Assembly: GCF_003933235.1 (NCBI RefSeq)
Contig: NZ_RWJI01000001.1
Coordinates: 502,001 to 566,000, forward strand
Direction: 5' to 3'
Length of the DNA: 64,000 nt
DNA from: Sphingorhabdus wooponensis
Lineage (GTDB): Bacteria; Pseudomonadota; Alphaproteobacteria; Sphingomonadales; Sphingomonadaceae
The notes beneath the pieces were generated by a model, which worked only from the letters and a program-made list of their open reading frames with translations, was not told where the DNA came from and ran no database searches. How positions within the stretch are numbered: position 1 is the stretch's first letter; each line of letters begins with the position of its first letter. Below are positions 25,538 to 36,900 of this stretch, piece after piece. The position numbers were made by a program, and so were the translations under genes.

Positions 25538-26055
25538 GTCCTGACCCTAGTTTTACTTCCGCCTGAATGGCGCAAGACGATCATCGCATGGATGTTCGAT
25601 GTGCGTCTTGTGCTGTGCTGGAATAGCCAGCGTCCAAGCCGTGTTTGGCTAAGATTCTTTCCTTACAGATGTTTGCCTCAAAGCCTTGTCTCAACTTGGC
25701 TAAGCTTATGGATAAAAAACTAACCCGTAAGATTAGTTATATATCTTAATGCATATATCAATGCAACTTTTAGAAAGTTTAATTCCCCGAAAAATTAGTA
25801 AACCTATCAATGGATTAATTGTTTTTGATGTTGATCGGGGCGATGGACAATCTGTGGTTTAGACGATGATCTAAGCAGGATTTTTTATTTCATTGTCTCT
25901 CGTGCTGGGACCCAAAATCATAGTCCAGATTTTGGAAGAGAGAGCGAAAATGAAATATTTTGGCCGCGTGTGTCGGTGACCCGAACGCTGATTACAGCGG
26001 CGGAATAATCGATGCGTTTTGATCGCTTTGATTTCGGCCGGTTTTGGAGGTTCAG
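25538..26055 (+). promoter_or_regulatory. AT-rich control region upstream of the type I secretion genes
   Basis: 518 nt without a clear gene; 25700-25850 is distinctly AT-rich against its surroundings. Visible structure: AACTAA-N9-TTAGTT near 25719-25739, and TGCAT-N6-ATGCA at 25750-25765. A 37-codon frame at 25749-25862 has no ribosome site. A 9-codon frame at 25950-25979 has good SD-like GGAAGAGAGAG, and a 20-codon frame at 26012-26074 overlaps the tolC-like start. The inverted repeats could be sites for the FixJ-type regulator encoded just upstream; this is a guess. Confidence 0.45.
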
Positions 26056-27486
26056 TTGGTCCGAGTTTCTATAAGAGTTTCACCGACCGGGCTTAGTCTT
26101 TGTGTGTCGCGTTACTCTGGGTTTTACCCATTTGCTGTGTTCAGTATATTGTCCCACGCGCGCCGTGCTTCGCTGCTGCTTGGCGGGATGATTTTTGGAC
26201 TCAGTGCCGCGTCAGGCCCCGCTGTAGCCGCGCAGGCCGCCGATGATTGGGCGGGTACAAAGGGAGTGGTAACAGAGGCTGCAGCAACTGAGGTGCCCGT
26301 GACTGACGCCCAGCCTTTATGGACGTTGCAGCGATTGATCAGTGAAGTGGTGGCACAAAATCCGCGTATTCGCGCACAATCTGCTGCAGCGAAAGCCGCA
26401 GGTTATGATGTGACCGCGGCGCGTTGGCAATTTTTCCCTGCCCCCGCAGTACAGGCGGAGACGAGTGGCAAAGATCGCCAATTCATCGCCTCTGTTTCTC
26501 AACCCATTTACAGCTTTGGGCGGCTGGAATCTGACCTGAAGGCGGCAAAGTCTCGTTCAAGCCTTGCGAATGTACGCGTTGAAGAGGCGCAATATGTGCT
26601 GAGCTCTCGGGTGCTGGAATTATTTGGTCAATTATTGTCGACATCCCGATCGCTCGATGTGTTCCGTCAAGATGTCACTCGGTTGAGTGCATTGGAGGAA
26701 ATGATCGGCCGCCGCGTGACCACCGGTCTTTCAGCGCCCGTCGACCTTAATCTAGTACTGACCCGCTTACGCCAGTCGGAAAATAACATAGTCAGCCTCA
26801 CCGCGCGGCAGAATGCTGCCCTTGCTGGTTTGAGTGAACTTCTTGGCGCGCCTTTGACAATGCAAAACATTTCCTTGCCCGGGATGCCTGCACAAACATT
26901 GTCTAATGATCCCGCAGTCGCGCAGGACCCCGTTGAACAAAGCCTCGCCTACAGCCCCGTTCTAAAACGTGCGCGCGGTGATGTTGAAGTAGCGAATATC
27001 GACAGTAGCCGTGCCCTCAATGCCATCAAGCCAACGCTCTATGGCAAGTTTGAACAACGCATTGACGATGGTCGTTATGACACATCTGCTTTTCCGGCCA
27101 GCCGTGTTTTGTTCGGGCTGCAATATAGTTTCGGTTCCGGATTGTCGTCCCTGTCACGCGTCGGTGCTGCACGGGCGCAGGCGGAGGGTGCGCAACTTTC
27201 TTTAGATGCGGCGCAGGAGGATATTCGGGCGTCTGTTCGCTCCGATTTGGAAACGCGGGATGCAGCATTGCGGCTCGTTGAATCCTTGCGGTTAAACCTC
27301 ATGATCCAAGAAGAGACTTTTGGTTCTTACAACCGCCTTTTCTTGGCGGGGAAACGCAGTTGGCTCGACGTTTTGAACGTGGTGCGCGAAGTGACAGAAA
27401 ATGAACGCGCCCTTGCGGATGCAGAAGTTCAATATCTCCTTTCGGACTATCGCCTGCAACTTCAGACGGGGCAGATAAGATGGTAG
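26056..27486 (+). CDS. TolC-like outer-membrane channel of a type I secretion system
   Basis: 476 aa if it starts at the TTG at 26056, which follows GGAGG by 5 nt; starts further in, close to the signal peptide (RRASLLLGGMIFGLSAASG), are possible. The body is the duplicated outer-membrane efflux protein fold: NPRIRAQSAAAKAAGYDVTA, VSQPIYSFGRLESDLKAAKS, and later GKRSWLDVLNVVREVTENE, typical of TolC/LapE-type channels. It gives the outer-membrane exit for substrates of the downstream ABC exporter. Its 3' end overlaps the exporter start by 7 nt. Confidence 0.9.
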   Translation: MVRVSIRVSPTGLSLCVSRYSGFYPFAVFSILSHARRASLLLGGMIFGLSAASGPAVAAQAADDWAGTKGVVTEAAATEVPVTDAQPLWTLQRLISEVVAQNPRIRAQSAAAKAAGYDVTAARWQFFPAPAVQAETSGKDRQFIASVSQPIYSFGRLESDLKAAKSRSSLANVRVEEAQYVLSSRVLELFGQLLSTSRSLDVFRQDVTRLSALEEMIGRRVTTGLSAPVDLNLVLTRLRQSENNIVSLTARQNAALAGLSELLGAPLTMQNISLPGMPAQTLSNDPAVAQDPVEQSLAYSPVLKRARGDVEVANIDSSRALNAIKPTLYGKFEQRIDDGRYDTSAFPASRVLFGLQYSFGSGLSSLSRVGAARAQAEGAQLSLDAAQEDIRASVRSDLETRDAALRLVESLRLNLMIQEETFGSYNRLFLAGKRSWLDVLNVVREVTENERALADAEVQYLLSDYRLQLQTGQIRW

Positions 27487-29729
27487 ATGCCTCTGGAAGT
27501 GACGGCTTAGTTACAATGATGGACGGGGCGGACGCTGGTGCAACAGCCGTCATCCTTTCCGCGACACGCGATGCGTCTTTTTCGCATGAAGGGTTGATGT
27601 GGCTAAGCCAGCAGCTCGTCTCCGCCGGTGTGACCGACTATCGGCTATTGAGCCGCGATTCAGTGATGTTGTCCCGGCATTTTCTGTCGGAAGATGCGGC
27701 TGATTTTCATCAGGTCGCACTGCTAGAGCTGTTTGAAAAGTTGAACATTGAGGCTGGGGAGTGGACGACCGAGCTGGCTTTGATCGCGCTACCGGCGGTC
27801 GCTCTTATTCCGGATCATGGCTATGCCTTTGTCTATGCAGCAGGCGGTCCGGGTGAATGGTTGGTAGAAACGCAGGTTGGTCGTCGGCAATATAGCGCGT
27901 GGCCTGTCGGAACATTGTTTTTGCCTGCGTCACCCGCCAGCAAAAAGGCAGTGCCACAAACTGCCGAAGAGCTATTCGAGACTATATTGCGTAAGGATAG
28001 GGCTTGGGTGCCTTTAGCCGCCGTTGCGACAACGCTGAGCTCGATATTGTTATTGGCGACCTCTCTATATTCCATGCAAGTCTATGATCGCGTCATTGGG
28101 CAGGGCGGTCTGTCCACTTTGATTGTCTTAACGGTTGGCGTTGTCATTGCGATTTTGGTCGAACTGGGGCTCAAATTGGCGCGCTCGTCCATTATGGATC
28201 GGGCCATCAATGCGATTGATGTGGACGCTTCGGTTTCTGTTTATGCACGACTGCTGTCGGTTCGTTTGGACCAAATGCCGGCAAGTCTTGGGACATTGGC
28301 GGCGCAGGTGCGTGGCTTTGAGACTGTACGCGCCTTTGCCCTTGCCAGAATTATTTACCTGGCAACGGACCTGCCTTTTGCCGTTTTCTTTCTGATGGTC
28401 ATTTGGATGATTGGTGGATTTGCGGTGGCGATGGTTCCAGCGATTGCCTTTGTGATTGCTGCGGCTGGCGGTCTTTCCTTGCGACGCGCCATTGCCAAGC
28501 ATGCGACCAATGAAATGTCGGTCGCCAACATGCGCCAAGGCGTCCTTGTCGAAACGATTCAGTCTGCAGAATCGGTAAAGGCAGCGGGGGCAGGGTGGTT
28601 GCTGCAGGGGCGTTGGAACTCCCTATCGCGGGAAAGTGCAAATGAATCAATGAAGCTTAAGCAGCTCAATGACCATGCCGCACATTTTTCAGGCCTTATG
28701 CAGCAGCTTAGCTATGTTTTCCTGGTCGCTACAGGAGCCTATTTGGCTGTCGATGGCCGAACAATGACAGTAGGAGCGATTATCGCTTGTTCGATCATAT
28801 CAGGTCGGGTCCTCGGTCCGGTTGCAGCTTTGCCGGGTCTGCTGGTGCAGTGGGGTAATTCAAAAATTGCACTCGACCACCTTGAGAAACTGTTTGAACT
28901 TGAGCGTGACAATCATGGCATTCTTCAGTCGCTGTCGCCGTCACATGTTCAAGGTAAGCTTGAGGTCCGCAACGTTGAATTTGCTTGGCGGGGGCAGACA
29001 ACACCCTTCGCGTTGAACGGCTTTACCGTTCAACCGGGCGAACGGGTTGGCGTTATCGGATCGGTCGGATCGGGTAAGAGCACGCTGCTGAAGCTTTTTG
29101 CCGGCGTCATAAAGGCATCAAAGGGTGTGGTGTGCCTAGACGGCATGGATGTACAGCATATCGCTGCGGACCGGCGGTCAGAGTTGATTGGATATTTGCC
29201 ACAAACCACACGATTGATCAGTGGCACGCTGCGGCAAAATCTGACGCTGGGCCTCCCTTATGTCTCCGAAGATCTTTTGATGGCAGCCATCCAAGCCACC
29301 GGATTGGCGGAACAGATTGCCGGCCGTCCGGAAGGATTGGATGTTCGTATTTCGGAAGGCGGTGAGGGCCTATCTGGTGGGCAAAAGCAGCTTGTGGCGC
29401 TTACGCGTCTGCTAATGTGCCAATCTTCATTGTGGCTGCTGGATGAGCCGACATCTTCGATGGACGAAGGGACTGAGGAACGGTGTCTGATGGCGCTGAA
29501 GGAGCAGATCAGAACGGGCCAGACTCTCGTTCTCGTCACACACAAAGCACGCTTGCTTGATCTTGTGGATCGGCTTGTTGTTTTAACCCCTCAGGGCATC
29601 GCACTGGATGGTCCAAAGGACAAGGTTCTGGACGCATTGCGTCAACGAGCCGCTGCAGCACAGCAACAGCAGAGCGGCATCGTCACCACAAAATCAAATC
29701 TTCGCTCCTCTGTGCAGGCACCATCATGA
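27480..29729 (+). CDS. Type I secretion ABC exporter (LapB-like, degenerate C39 domain)
   Basis: 749 aa. The N-terminal 140 residues resemble the peptidase-C39-like domain of adhesin exporters but show no catalytic Cys, so signal cleavage is not expected. Six transmembrane helices follow (about 180-450). The ATPase has Walker A GSVGSGKST (527-535), Q-loop YLPQ, signature LSGGQ (631-635), Walker B LWLLDEP and switch His in VTHK. It exports large C-terminal-signal proteins, most likely the two adhesins encoded downstream. The stop overlaps the next gene by 4 nt. Confidence 0.95.
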   Translation: MVDASGSDGLVTMMDGADAGATAVILSATRDASFSHEGLMWLSQQLVSAGVTDYRLLSRDSVMLSRHFLSEDAADFHQVALLELFEKLNIEAGEWTTELALIALPAVALIPDHGYAFVYAAGGPGEWLVETQVGRRQYSAWPVGTLFLPASPASKKAVPQTAEELFETILRKDRAWVPLAAVATTLSSILLLATSLYSMQVYDRVIGQGGLSTLIVLTVGVVIAILVELGLKLARSSIMDRAINAIDVDASVSVYARLLSVRLDQMPASLGTLAAQVRGFETVRAFALARIIYLATDLPFAVFFLMVIWMIGGFAVAMVPAIAFVIAAAGGLSLRRAIAKHATNEMSVANMRQGVLVETIQSAESVKAAGAGWLLQGRWNSLSRESANESMKLKQLNDHAAHFSGLMQQLSYVFLVATGAYLAVDGRTMTVGAIIACSIISGRVLGPVAALPGLLVQWGNSKIALDHLEKLFELERDNHGILQSLSPSHVQGKLEVRNVEFAWRGQTTPFALNGFTVQPGERVGVIGSVGSGKSTLLKLFAGVIKASKGVVCLDGMDVQHIAADRRSELIGYLPQTTRLISGTLRQNLTLGLPYVSEDLLMAAIQATGLAEQIAGRPEGLDVRISEGGEGLSGGQKQLVALTRLLMCQSSLWLLDEPTSSMDEGTEERCLMALKEQIRTGQTLVLVTHKARLLDLVDRLVVLTPQGIALDGPKDKVLDALRQRAAAAQQQQSGIVTTKSNLRSSVQAPS

Positions 29730-30928
29730 ACATGATTGAACATCATTCAAAATCGACGCGTGCGCAGGGTGGAAGCCTCTTTGCGGCGCTGCGTCACCCC
29801 TCCCGTGCGGTCATTATCGTAATGTCATCCTTAGTGGCGATTGCAGCGATCATCCTATGGGCTGGATTTGCAGAGATTGATCAGCTTGTACGTGCACGCG
29901 GCCAGGTCATTGCGGTGGAGCGTACGCAGATGATCGAGGCCACTGATAATGGTGTGTTGGCCCAAATGTATGTGCGTGAAGGGCAAATGGTGAAAAAGGG
30001 CCAGCTGCTTGCACAGTTGGACCAAAGCCGGGTCATGGCAGCCTATGATGATAGCCAGAATAAAGTTGCCGCACTGAAGGCTGCGCTCGCAAGATTGCGT
30101 GCTGAGGTTTATGGTGAGGACCTTAAATTTCCTCCTGAACTTGATGCCTGGCCCGCTTTTAAAGAAAACCAGAGGCAGTTGTTTCAGCGTCGACGCCAAG
30201 CCCTGCGCGAGGGCATTGGCGCGTTGGAAACAAACCGGAATCTTGCAGCGCAAGAACTGGCAATTTCAGAACCATTGCTCGCATCCGGAGATGTCGGTCA
30301 GGCTGAAGTTATTCGTCTAAAGCGGACACGTGCCGAACTAGACGGTCAAATCGTTACCTTACGCAATCGCTTTTTTCAGGATGCCCAAGCCGAAATGGTA
30401 AAGGCGGAGGAGGATCTGGCCGCACAAGAGGAATTGCTGCGCGAACGGACGGCTGTTTTACAGATGACAGATCTGCGAGCGCCGCTTGATGGGCAGGTCA
30501 AATCCATTGATGTCACTACCCCGGGTGCTGCCGTACGTCAGGGTGAGCCCATCCTGCAAATTCTCCCAACTTCCGGAAATCTGATTGTAGAGGCAAAATA
30601 TTTGCCGACCGATGTGTCGTCGCTTCGAGTTGGTCTTCCGGCCATGGTGAAGCTCGATGCATATGACTCCGGCATCTACGGAAGCCTTGAAGGCTGGGTG
30701 GATTATATCAGCCCAGACACGCTGACGGAGCCCGGTCCGCAGGGCTCTGAGACGGTTTATTATCGCGTTCTTGTGCGCCTCGATCCAAAATTAAACGCTG
30801 CGAGCAAAATTAAGATTAACGCTGGCATGACCGCGACCGTGGAAGTCCGCAGCCGGACCCGAACCGTCCTGAGCTACCTTACCACGCCAATAACCAAAAC
30901 CTTGTCCAACTCGCTTGGCGAACGCTGA
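29726..30928 (+). CDS. HlyD-family periplasmic adaptor of the type I secretion system
   Basis: 400 aa. A short cytosolic N-terminus and one transmembrane helix (about 29-48) precede a barrel-sandwich/lipoyl half-motif (VIAVERTQMIEATDNGVLAQ). Long helical hairpins (about 95-260) follow, then the returning half-motif (DLRAPLDGQVKSIDVTTPGA). A beta-barrel ending (INAGMTATVEVRSRTRTVLSY) completes an HlyD/LapC-like adaptor. It bridges the inner-membrane exporter and the TolC-like channel. ATGA overlap upstream and a 25-nt gap to the first giant protein indicate one operon. Confidence 0.95.
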   Translation: MNMIEHHSKSTRAQGGSLFAALRHPSRAVIIVMSSLVAIAAIILWAGFAEIDQLVRARGQVIAVERTQMIEATDNGVLAQMYVREGQMVKKGQLLAQLDQSRVMAAYDDSQNKVAALKAALARLRAEVYGEDLKFPPELDAWPAFKENQRQLFQRRRQALREGIGALETNRNLAAQELAISEPLLASGDVGQAEVIRLKRTRAELDGQIVTLRNRFFQDAQAEMVKAEEDLAAQEELLRERTAVLQMTDLRAPLDGQVKSIDVTTPGAAVRQGEPILQILPTSGNLIVEAKYLPTDVSSLRVGLPAMVKLDAYDSGIYGSLEGWVDYISPDTLTEPGPQGSETVYYRVLVRLDPKLNAASKIKINAGMTATVEVRSRTRTVLSYLTTPITKTLSNSLGER

Positions 30929-30953
30929 CACTGAATATCAGGAAAATTGAACC

Positions 30954-33900
30954 ATGACTGACATTAAAAAGCAAAATCCGATCTCCGATCAAGATGGCCG
31001 CATGGCATCGTCGCATAGTAATGCTGTTCAGGACTACGCGCCGACAGCTCAAATTCCGGTCCAAGCGGCAGGCACTTTTGTTGACCCATTGGCTGTAGGT
31101 AAGCCAGTCAAAGGTAAGCGCCGGGGTAAGAAGGCAGCTGCCGCCTCGCAGGAATTGGCGTTTGTTGATGGTCAAGAGCAGTCGGCGAACGGCAAAGGCG
31201 AAGAAAAGGCGTCTGGCGGCGGGGGTAGTGGTAACCTTTTATATGTAGTTGGTGGCCTTGCTGTCGTAGGCGCCGGGGTGGCCCTGGCTGGAGGCAGTGG
31301 TTCTTCGCCTGCGCCCGAGGCCCCCAAAGATACAACCGCACCTAGCGCGCCTTCGGCATCAGTGGCAACCGATACTGGCAGTTCCTCTTCGGACCGCGTT
31401 ACCAGCAATGGTCGAATTGATGTCGGCGGTCTTGAGGCAGGTGCGACGTGGGAATATTCGACCAATGGCGGCACAAGCTGGCAGGCGGGAAGCGGCACCA
31501 GCTTTACACTCACTGCGGGCAGCTATGCTGATGGTGCAGTTCTGGTGCGTCAAAAGGATGCCGCGGGAAATGTAAGCCCGAATGGCAAGCCTGCAGGTGC
31601 GGTGACCGTTGATTCAACGGCCCCTTCGGCAGCTGTCATTGCGCAAATTGCAGGCGATGGCACGGTCAATGCTGCAGAAAAGGCTGCAGGGGTCACCATA
31701 AGCGGTACAGGTGAGGCGAGAAGCAGCGTCTCTGTTGTTTGGGGAACGGTGACCAAAACAGCTACGGTTAGCGATGCTGGCACCTGGTCTGTTCAGTTTG
31801 CCCCTGCGGATGTACCCGCCGACGGCACCACGCAGGTGCGAGTCAGCCTTACAGATCTGGCGGGCAATGTCTCCGACTCTGCGCAACAGGCGGTGACCAT
31901 CGACACCCGTATTCTTGTACAAGGCAACATCGTAGCCGGCCCGCTGGTGGCAGGCCATGGCCTAACTATATCTCTCTACAGCAGCGACGGGACGCTTCTT
32001 CAATCGGGTGTAACTGTTGCCAATGATGGGAGTTTTTCGGCACGCGTGGCTGCAAAGCTTGGCGATGTGCTCATCGCGAAAGTGGCCGATTCTGGGACCG
32101 GCGCGGATTATGCGGATGAAGCGACGGGTGGCGCGAAGGATCTGAACGCAGCCCTGTTTTCCGCGGTGGTTGTTTCAGATCTATCTGCTCCGGTTCAGGC
32201 GCAGGTCAACCCTGTGACCACATTGGCGGCCATCAAGGCTGGCCTTAGCGTCGATGGTGGTGGAACGGTTCGGGATGCGGCCGCGGTGCGGGATGCGAAT
32301 GTGCTCGTCGCAAAGGCACTCGGACTGGACGATGTTAACCTTGTCCCGGTTGCAACCAATAGCGGCAATTATGTGCCATCCGATGGTCTCAGCGCGGGCG
32401 AAAAACTGGGCGCTGTTTTGGCTGCCTTGTCAGGGTTGGACGCTACAAATGCAGGTAATACGCAAACTTCTTTGACCTTCTTGGCCGCGCAGATTGGCGT
32501 TTCTGGTCAGCCTATTACAGAAGACGGCTTGGCCGCTCTTCTAAACGGTGCTGCGGCCGCTTCGCTACGCACCGATGGAAAGCTGGAGGCCGTAGTTTCC
32601 AATCTTTTTGCCAGTACACAGCAATCTGCGTCGGTCAGCATCAGTGCCATAGCGACCGATAACGTTATTTCAGCATCCGAACTTTCGGGTCTTGTCCTCA
32701 CTGGCACCGTGGCATCAGGTGCAACCGCAGTCGCCCTCAATGTCGGAAGCTGGAGCGTAAACGCCGAAGTGAGCGGTGGAACTTGGTCTTACACTCTTTC
32801 CGCTTCTGATGCGTCTGCATTGGGTGCGGATGGCGCAAAAATTTTGGTTGCGACAGCTACATTGGCGAATGGACAATCCGTTACATCATCGCGGGCCATA
32901 CTGCTAGACACAGCGTCGCCCGTTGCATCCATCGACATGATTTCAGGCAATGATGTTATCAATGCCGCCGAAAAATTGTCGGGCGTGGTCATTGCGGGCA
33001 CTGCTGAAGCAAAATCATCTATTCTTTTGACATGGGCAGGCGAAGAGTTTTCGACTCAAGCGGGAATTGATGGTCGCTGGGAAGTTACAGTTCCGTCCAG
33101 CCGCGTACCCTCGGATGGCAATAGGTCCGTTTCGGTTGTTGCGACGGACGTCAATGGCAATGTGGGGCAAGCCGTAACCCGTAATGTTTCCGTAGATACA
33201 GCACCGCCGACAAAACCAGCAATAAATGTGCTGAGCCAAGATGATCTGCTTGGAGCAGCAGAAGTTACAAGTGGTATTGTCGTGACCGGGGTGGCTGACC
33301 CTGGGGTTAAAGTCCTGCTTAGTTGGGGAGGTAACATTCAATATTCTGCTTTTGCAAACGATCTTGGTGAATGGACTATCTCTATTCCCGCCTCTGGAAT
33401 TCCGGCTCCAGGAATGCGCTCTATGGCGGTCCAAGCGGAAGATTCAGCTGGTAATTTGAGCGATAGTGCAACCCGAAATGTAACACTTTATGAGGCCCTT
33501 ACTGCACCTGTTATCCTGTCTGTAACGGGTGACGATGTCGTCAATGTTGCGGATAGTGCAAACGGAATTGCATTGAAGGGACTTGCGCCGGCAGATGGCT
33601 TAGTGCGCGTCGAATGGGGATCCACAACGATAACGGTCAAGGCAGACGCACTTGGGAATTGGGTCGCGCAATTTGGTCTTGCAGATCTTCCGGTAGACGG
33701 AAATACGATGATTACAGCGACAATCGTTGATGCATTGGGTACTGAATTTGGGTCTTCAAGCCGAACGGTTGCAATTGATACCACTAACCCAGCCGGGGTA
33801 CTTATAAATGCCATAGCACAAAATGACATTGTGAATGCGGTGGAAAAATTGGCTGGTGTTGATGTGTCGGGCACAGCCGAAACTAACGCTAAAGTTGACG

Positions 33901-36900
33901 TAATTTGGGGCAGTATTACGAAATCCATCAATGCATCTTCTACTGGCGCTTGGTCAGTAAGATTCGCAGTTGGTGACGTGCCTGTCGATGGGTCAACAAC
34001 TGTCCAAGCAACGGCAACCGATGCGGCAGGCAATATAAGCCAAATTTCGTCACGATCGGTTACGATCGATAGCGGCGTTCCGGTTACACCTAATGTCAGC
34101 CTCGCGGTTGATACGGGGCAATCTTCTTTGGATCAAATTACCAGGAACAGTAATTTTAGAGTGCTTGGCGTAGAGGACGGAGCAAGCTGGAGTTATTCTT
34201 TCGATGGCGGTCAAAATTGGGAAGCAGGCAATGGCACAACATTTCTTCTTGCCGATGGGTCATATGAAGCAGGCCAAATACGGGTGCGGCAAACGGATGC
34301 CGCAGGTAATGAAAGCCCTGCATACTTAAATGCTTCGAAAATAACAATTGATACCGGGGCAGACGAACTCACGATTGATCAAGTTACGGGGGATGATATT
34401 GTTAGCCTTGCGGAGAAAGCTGCCAGCATTATTGTAACAGGCACTTTTGAACCAGGCTCCTCTGTGGTTGTCACATGGGGTTCGGTTGTCAAAAACGCGC
34501 TTCCTGTCGATGCCGAAGGAAAGTGGTCGGTTACATTTCTACCTTCGGAAGTGCCAGCGGATGGAAATAGGCTCATCTCTGCATCGGCAACAGATATCGC
34601 AGGAAACAGCACCAGCGTCTCTCCTATGGCGATCATTATCGATACAGTCGCACCGAATGCATTGGGCGTTCAACTCGCATCGGACACCGGCTCGTTATCC
34701 AATGATGGGATTACCAAGGACGGCACCATCGATATCAGCAATTTGGAGATTAACGGAGATTGGGATTATTCGACAAATGCCGGTGTAACATGGAGCTCAG
34801 GCTCCGAAACCAGCTTTGAGTTGGGTCAAGGTGTCTATGAAGCCAATACCGTTGTGGTACGCCAGAAGGATGCGGCAGGAAACATCGGCGCAAGCACTGC
34901 CATCACCAGAAAACTGATGGTTGATACGTCTGCGGTTGGGTTGGTGATATCGCAGGTGGCAAGTGATGGTGTCGTCAATATTGACGAAAAAGCATCTGGG
35001 GTCACAATTTCGGGCTTTGCTGAGGCAGGGGCCTCTGTTTTGGTCACCTGGGCTGGAGTTGATAAGCAAGTGACAGCAGGGCAGGATGGCAGCTGGTCCG
35101 TTAATTATCTGTCGTCACAGGTGCCCGTCGATGGTCAATATGACATTCAAGCTGTGCAAACGGATGTTGCGGGTAATGTCAGCGATGGCGTAATTCGACC
35201 TGTTACTGTCAATACGGCACGTCCCGCGGTTCCCCAAATTGCCGCGGTTTCGACAAATGACATTGTTAATGGAGCAGAGAAACAGGCGGGTATATTGGTT
35301 TCCGGAACCGCCGTCGCAAATGGCCGCGTAGCGGTACAATGGGGCGCGACGTCCAAGACAATCGATGCCGACAGCAATGGAAATTGGTCCGTTCTTTTCA
35401 GTGCATCGGACATTCCGGCAGATGGATCGACCGCCATTTCGGCTACCGTCACAAATTCCATAGGGAATACGAGCAATGCGTCGGTTGCGCGCACAGTTTT
35501 GGTAGATACTATTGTCGCAGCACCCTCCGTTGCCACTGTCTCTGATGATGGCCGTGTAAATGCGGCTGAGAAGACCTCTGGCGTTACGGTTACAGGTCTT
35601 GCGGAAGGCAATGCGGAAGTTGTTGTTCGCTGGGGCACAGCGGTCAAAACTGTCTCTGCAAATCAGGCAGGTCAATGGACCGCTAACTTTAGCGCCACGG
35701 ACATTCCGGCAGACGGAAACATATCCATTTCTGTGTCACAGACGGACGCTGTTGGAAATCCATCCAATGTGGTCAGCGTGCCCGTTATGATCGACACACG
35801 GGCACCAAATCTGCCTTCAATCTCTGCCATTGCGGGTGATGACATCATAACATCGGCAGAGAAAATAGCGGGTGTTCAAGTATCTGGACGTGCAGAAGCG
35901 AATTCGAACGTTACCGCTACATTTGATGGCCTCTCTCAAACCGTTAGCGCAGATGACCTCGGCAATTGGTCAACCACCTTCGTGAGCGCGAACGTGCCGG
36001 CTGATGGTGATCAACTGGTTACAGTTACGGCGAAGGATTCTGCTGGTAACATCAGCGCAGATGCCAGCCGTTGGATAACCGTTGCAACGGCCCAAACCAC
36101 TGCACCCGTCATTGCCGTTATCGCCGGCGATAACATAGTGGGCGCGTCTGAAAAGGCTGCTGGTGTTCGTGTTTCGGGTGTCGCTACTGCGAATAGCACC
36201 GTGACAGTTGCTTGGGGAACCGCGACCAAAACCGTATTTGCCAATGGGCAAGGGAGTTGGACAGCAAGCTTTGCGAGTGCCGATATACCAGCTGACGGGG
36301 CATACACGGTGACCGCAACGGTAAATGGCATATCGGGATCGCGACAGGTCAGTGTTGATGCGACACCACCCGCAGCACCTGCCTTGGTTACGGCTGCGGC
36401 TGCACAAAATGCGGCGGTCGCGACGGGGGAATCTGGTGCGGTGACGGTTTCTGCCGAGGCAGGCTCGTCTGTCCAGGTACTATTCACAAGCAGCGCTGGA
36501 TCAGTCTCGAAGCTTTTGACCGCAACGGGTGCCACTCAGGCTGTTGTCTTGACCGCTGGCGATCTGACGACGCTAGGAAACGGCATGGTTAATGTCTCGG
36601 CTACCGCGACGGGGGCTGTAAGCGGTGTCAGCCAAAGCAGCACGGCAAGCTTTGTAATTGATACGGTTGCGCCGACTGCAGCACAATTAGGCGTAGTAGC
36701 AACCGATCAGGCGGTGGACATTCTTGAGCAGGCCCAAGGCGTGTCCTTTGCCGGCATGGTAGAAGCAAATGCCCAGGTTGTTGTGCAATGGGGCACTGCA
36801 TCCAAATCAGTTACGGCGAGCAGTCAAGGCGCTTGGTCGGTTTTGTTTGCGACAGCAGATGTGCCTGCCGATGGCGTTCAGCCGGCTACAATTACGGTCA

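Noticed and set aside
25653-25668. TTCTTTCCTTACAG as a third copy of the endolysin/DUF6456 motif
   Set aside because: Only an 8-nt core is shared and the spacing differs; likely chance.
31060-31160. Possible LapG-type protease site in adhesin 1 (QAAG near residue 37, AAAAS near 61)
   Set aside because: Does not match the (T/A/P)AAG pattern convincingly, and no LapG or LapD gene is in the window.
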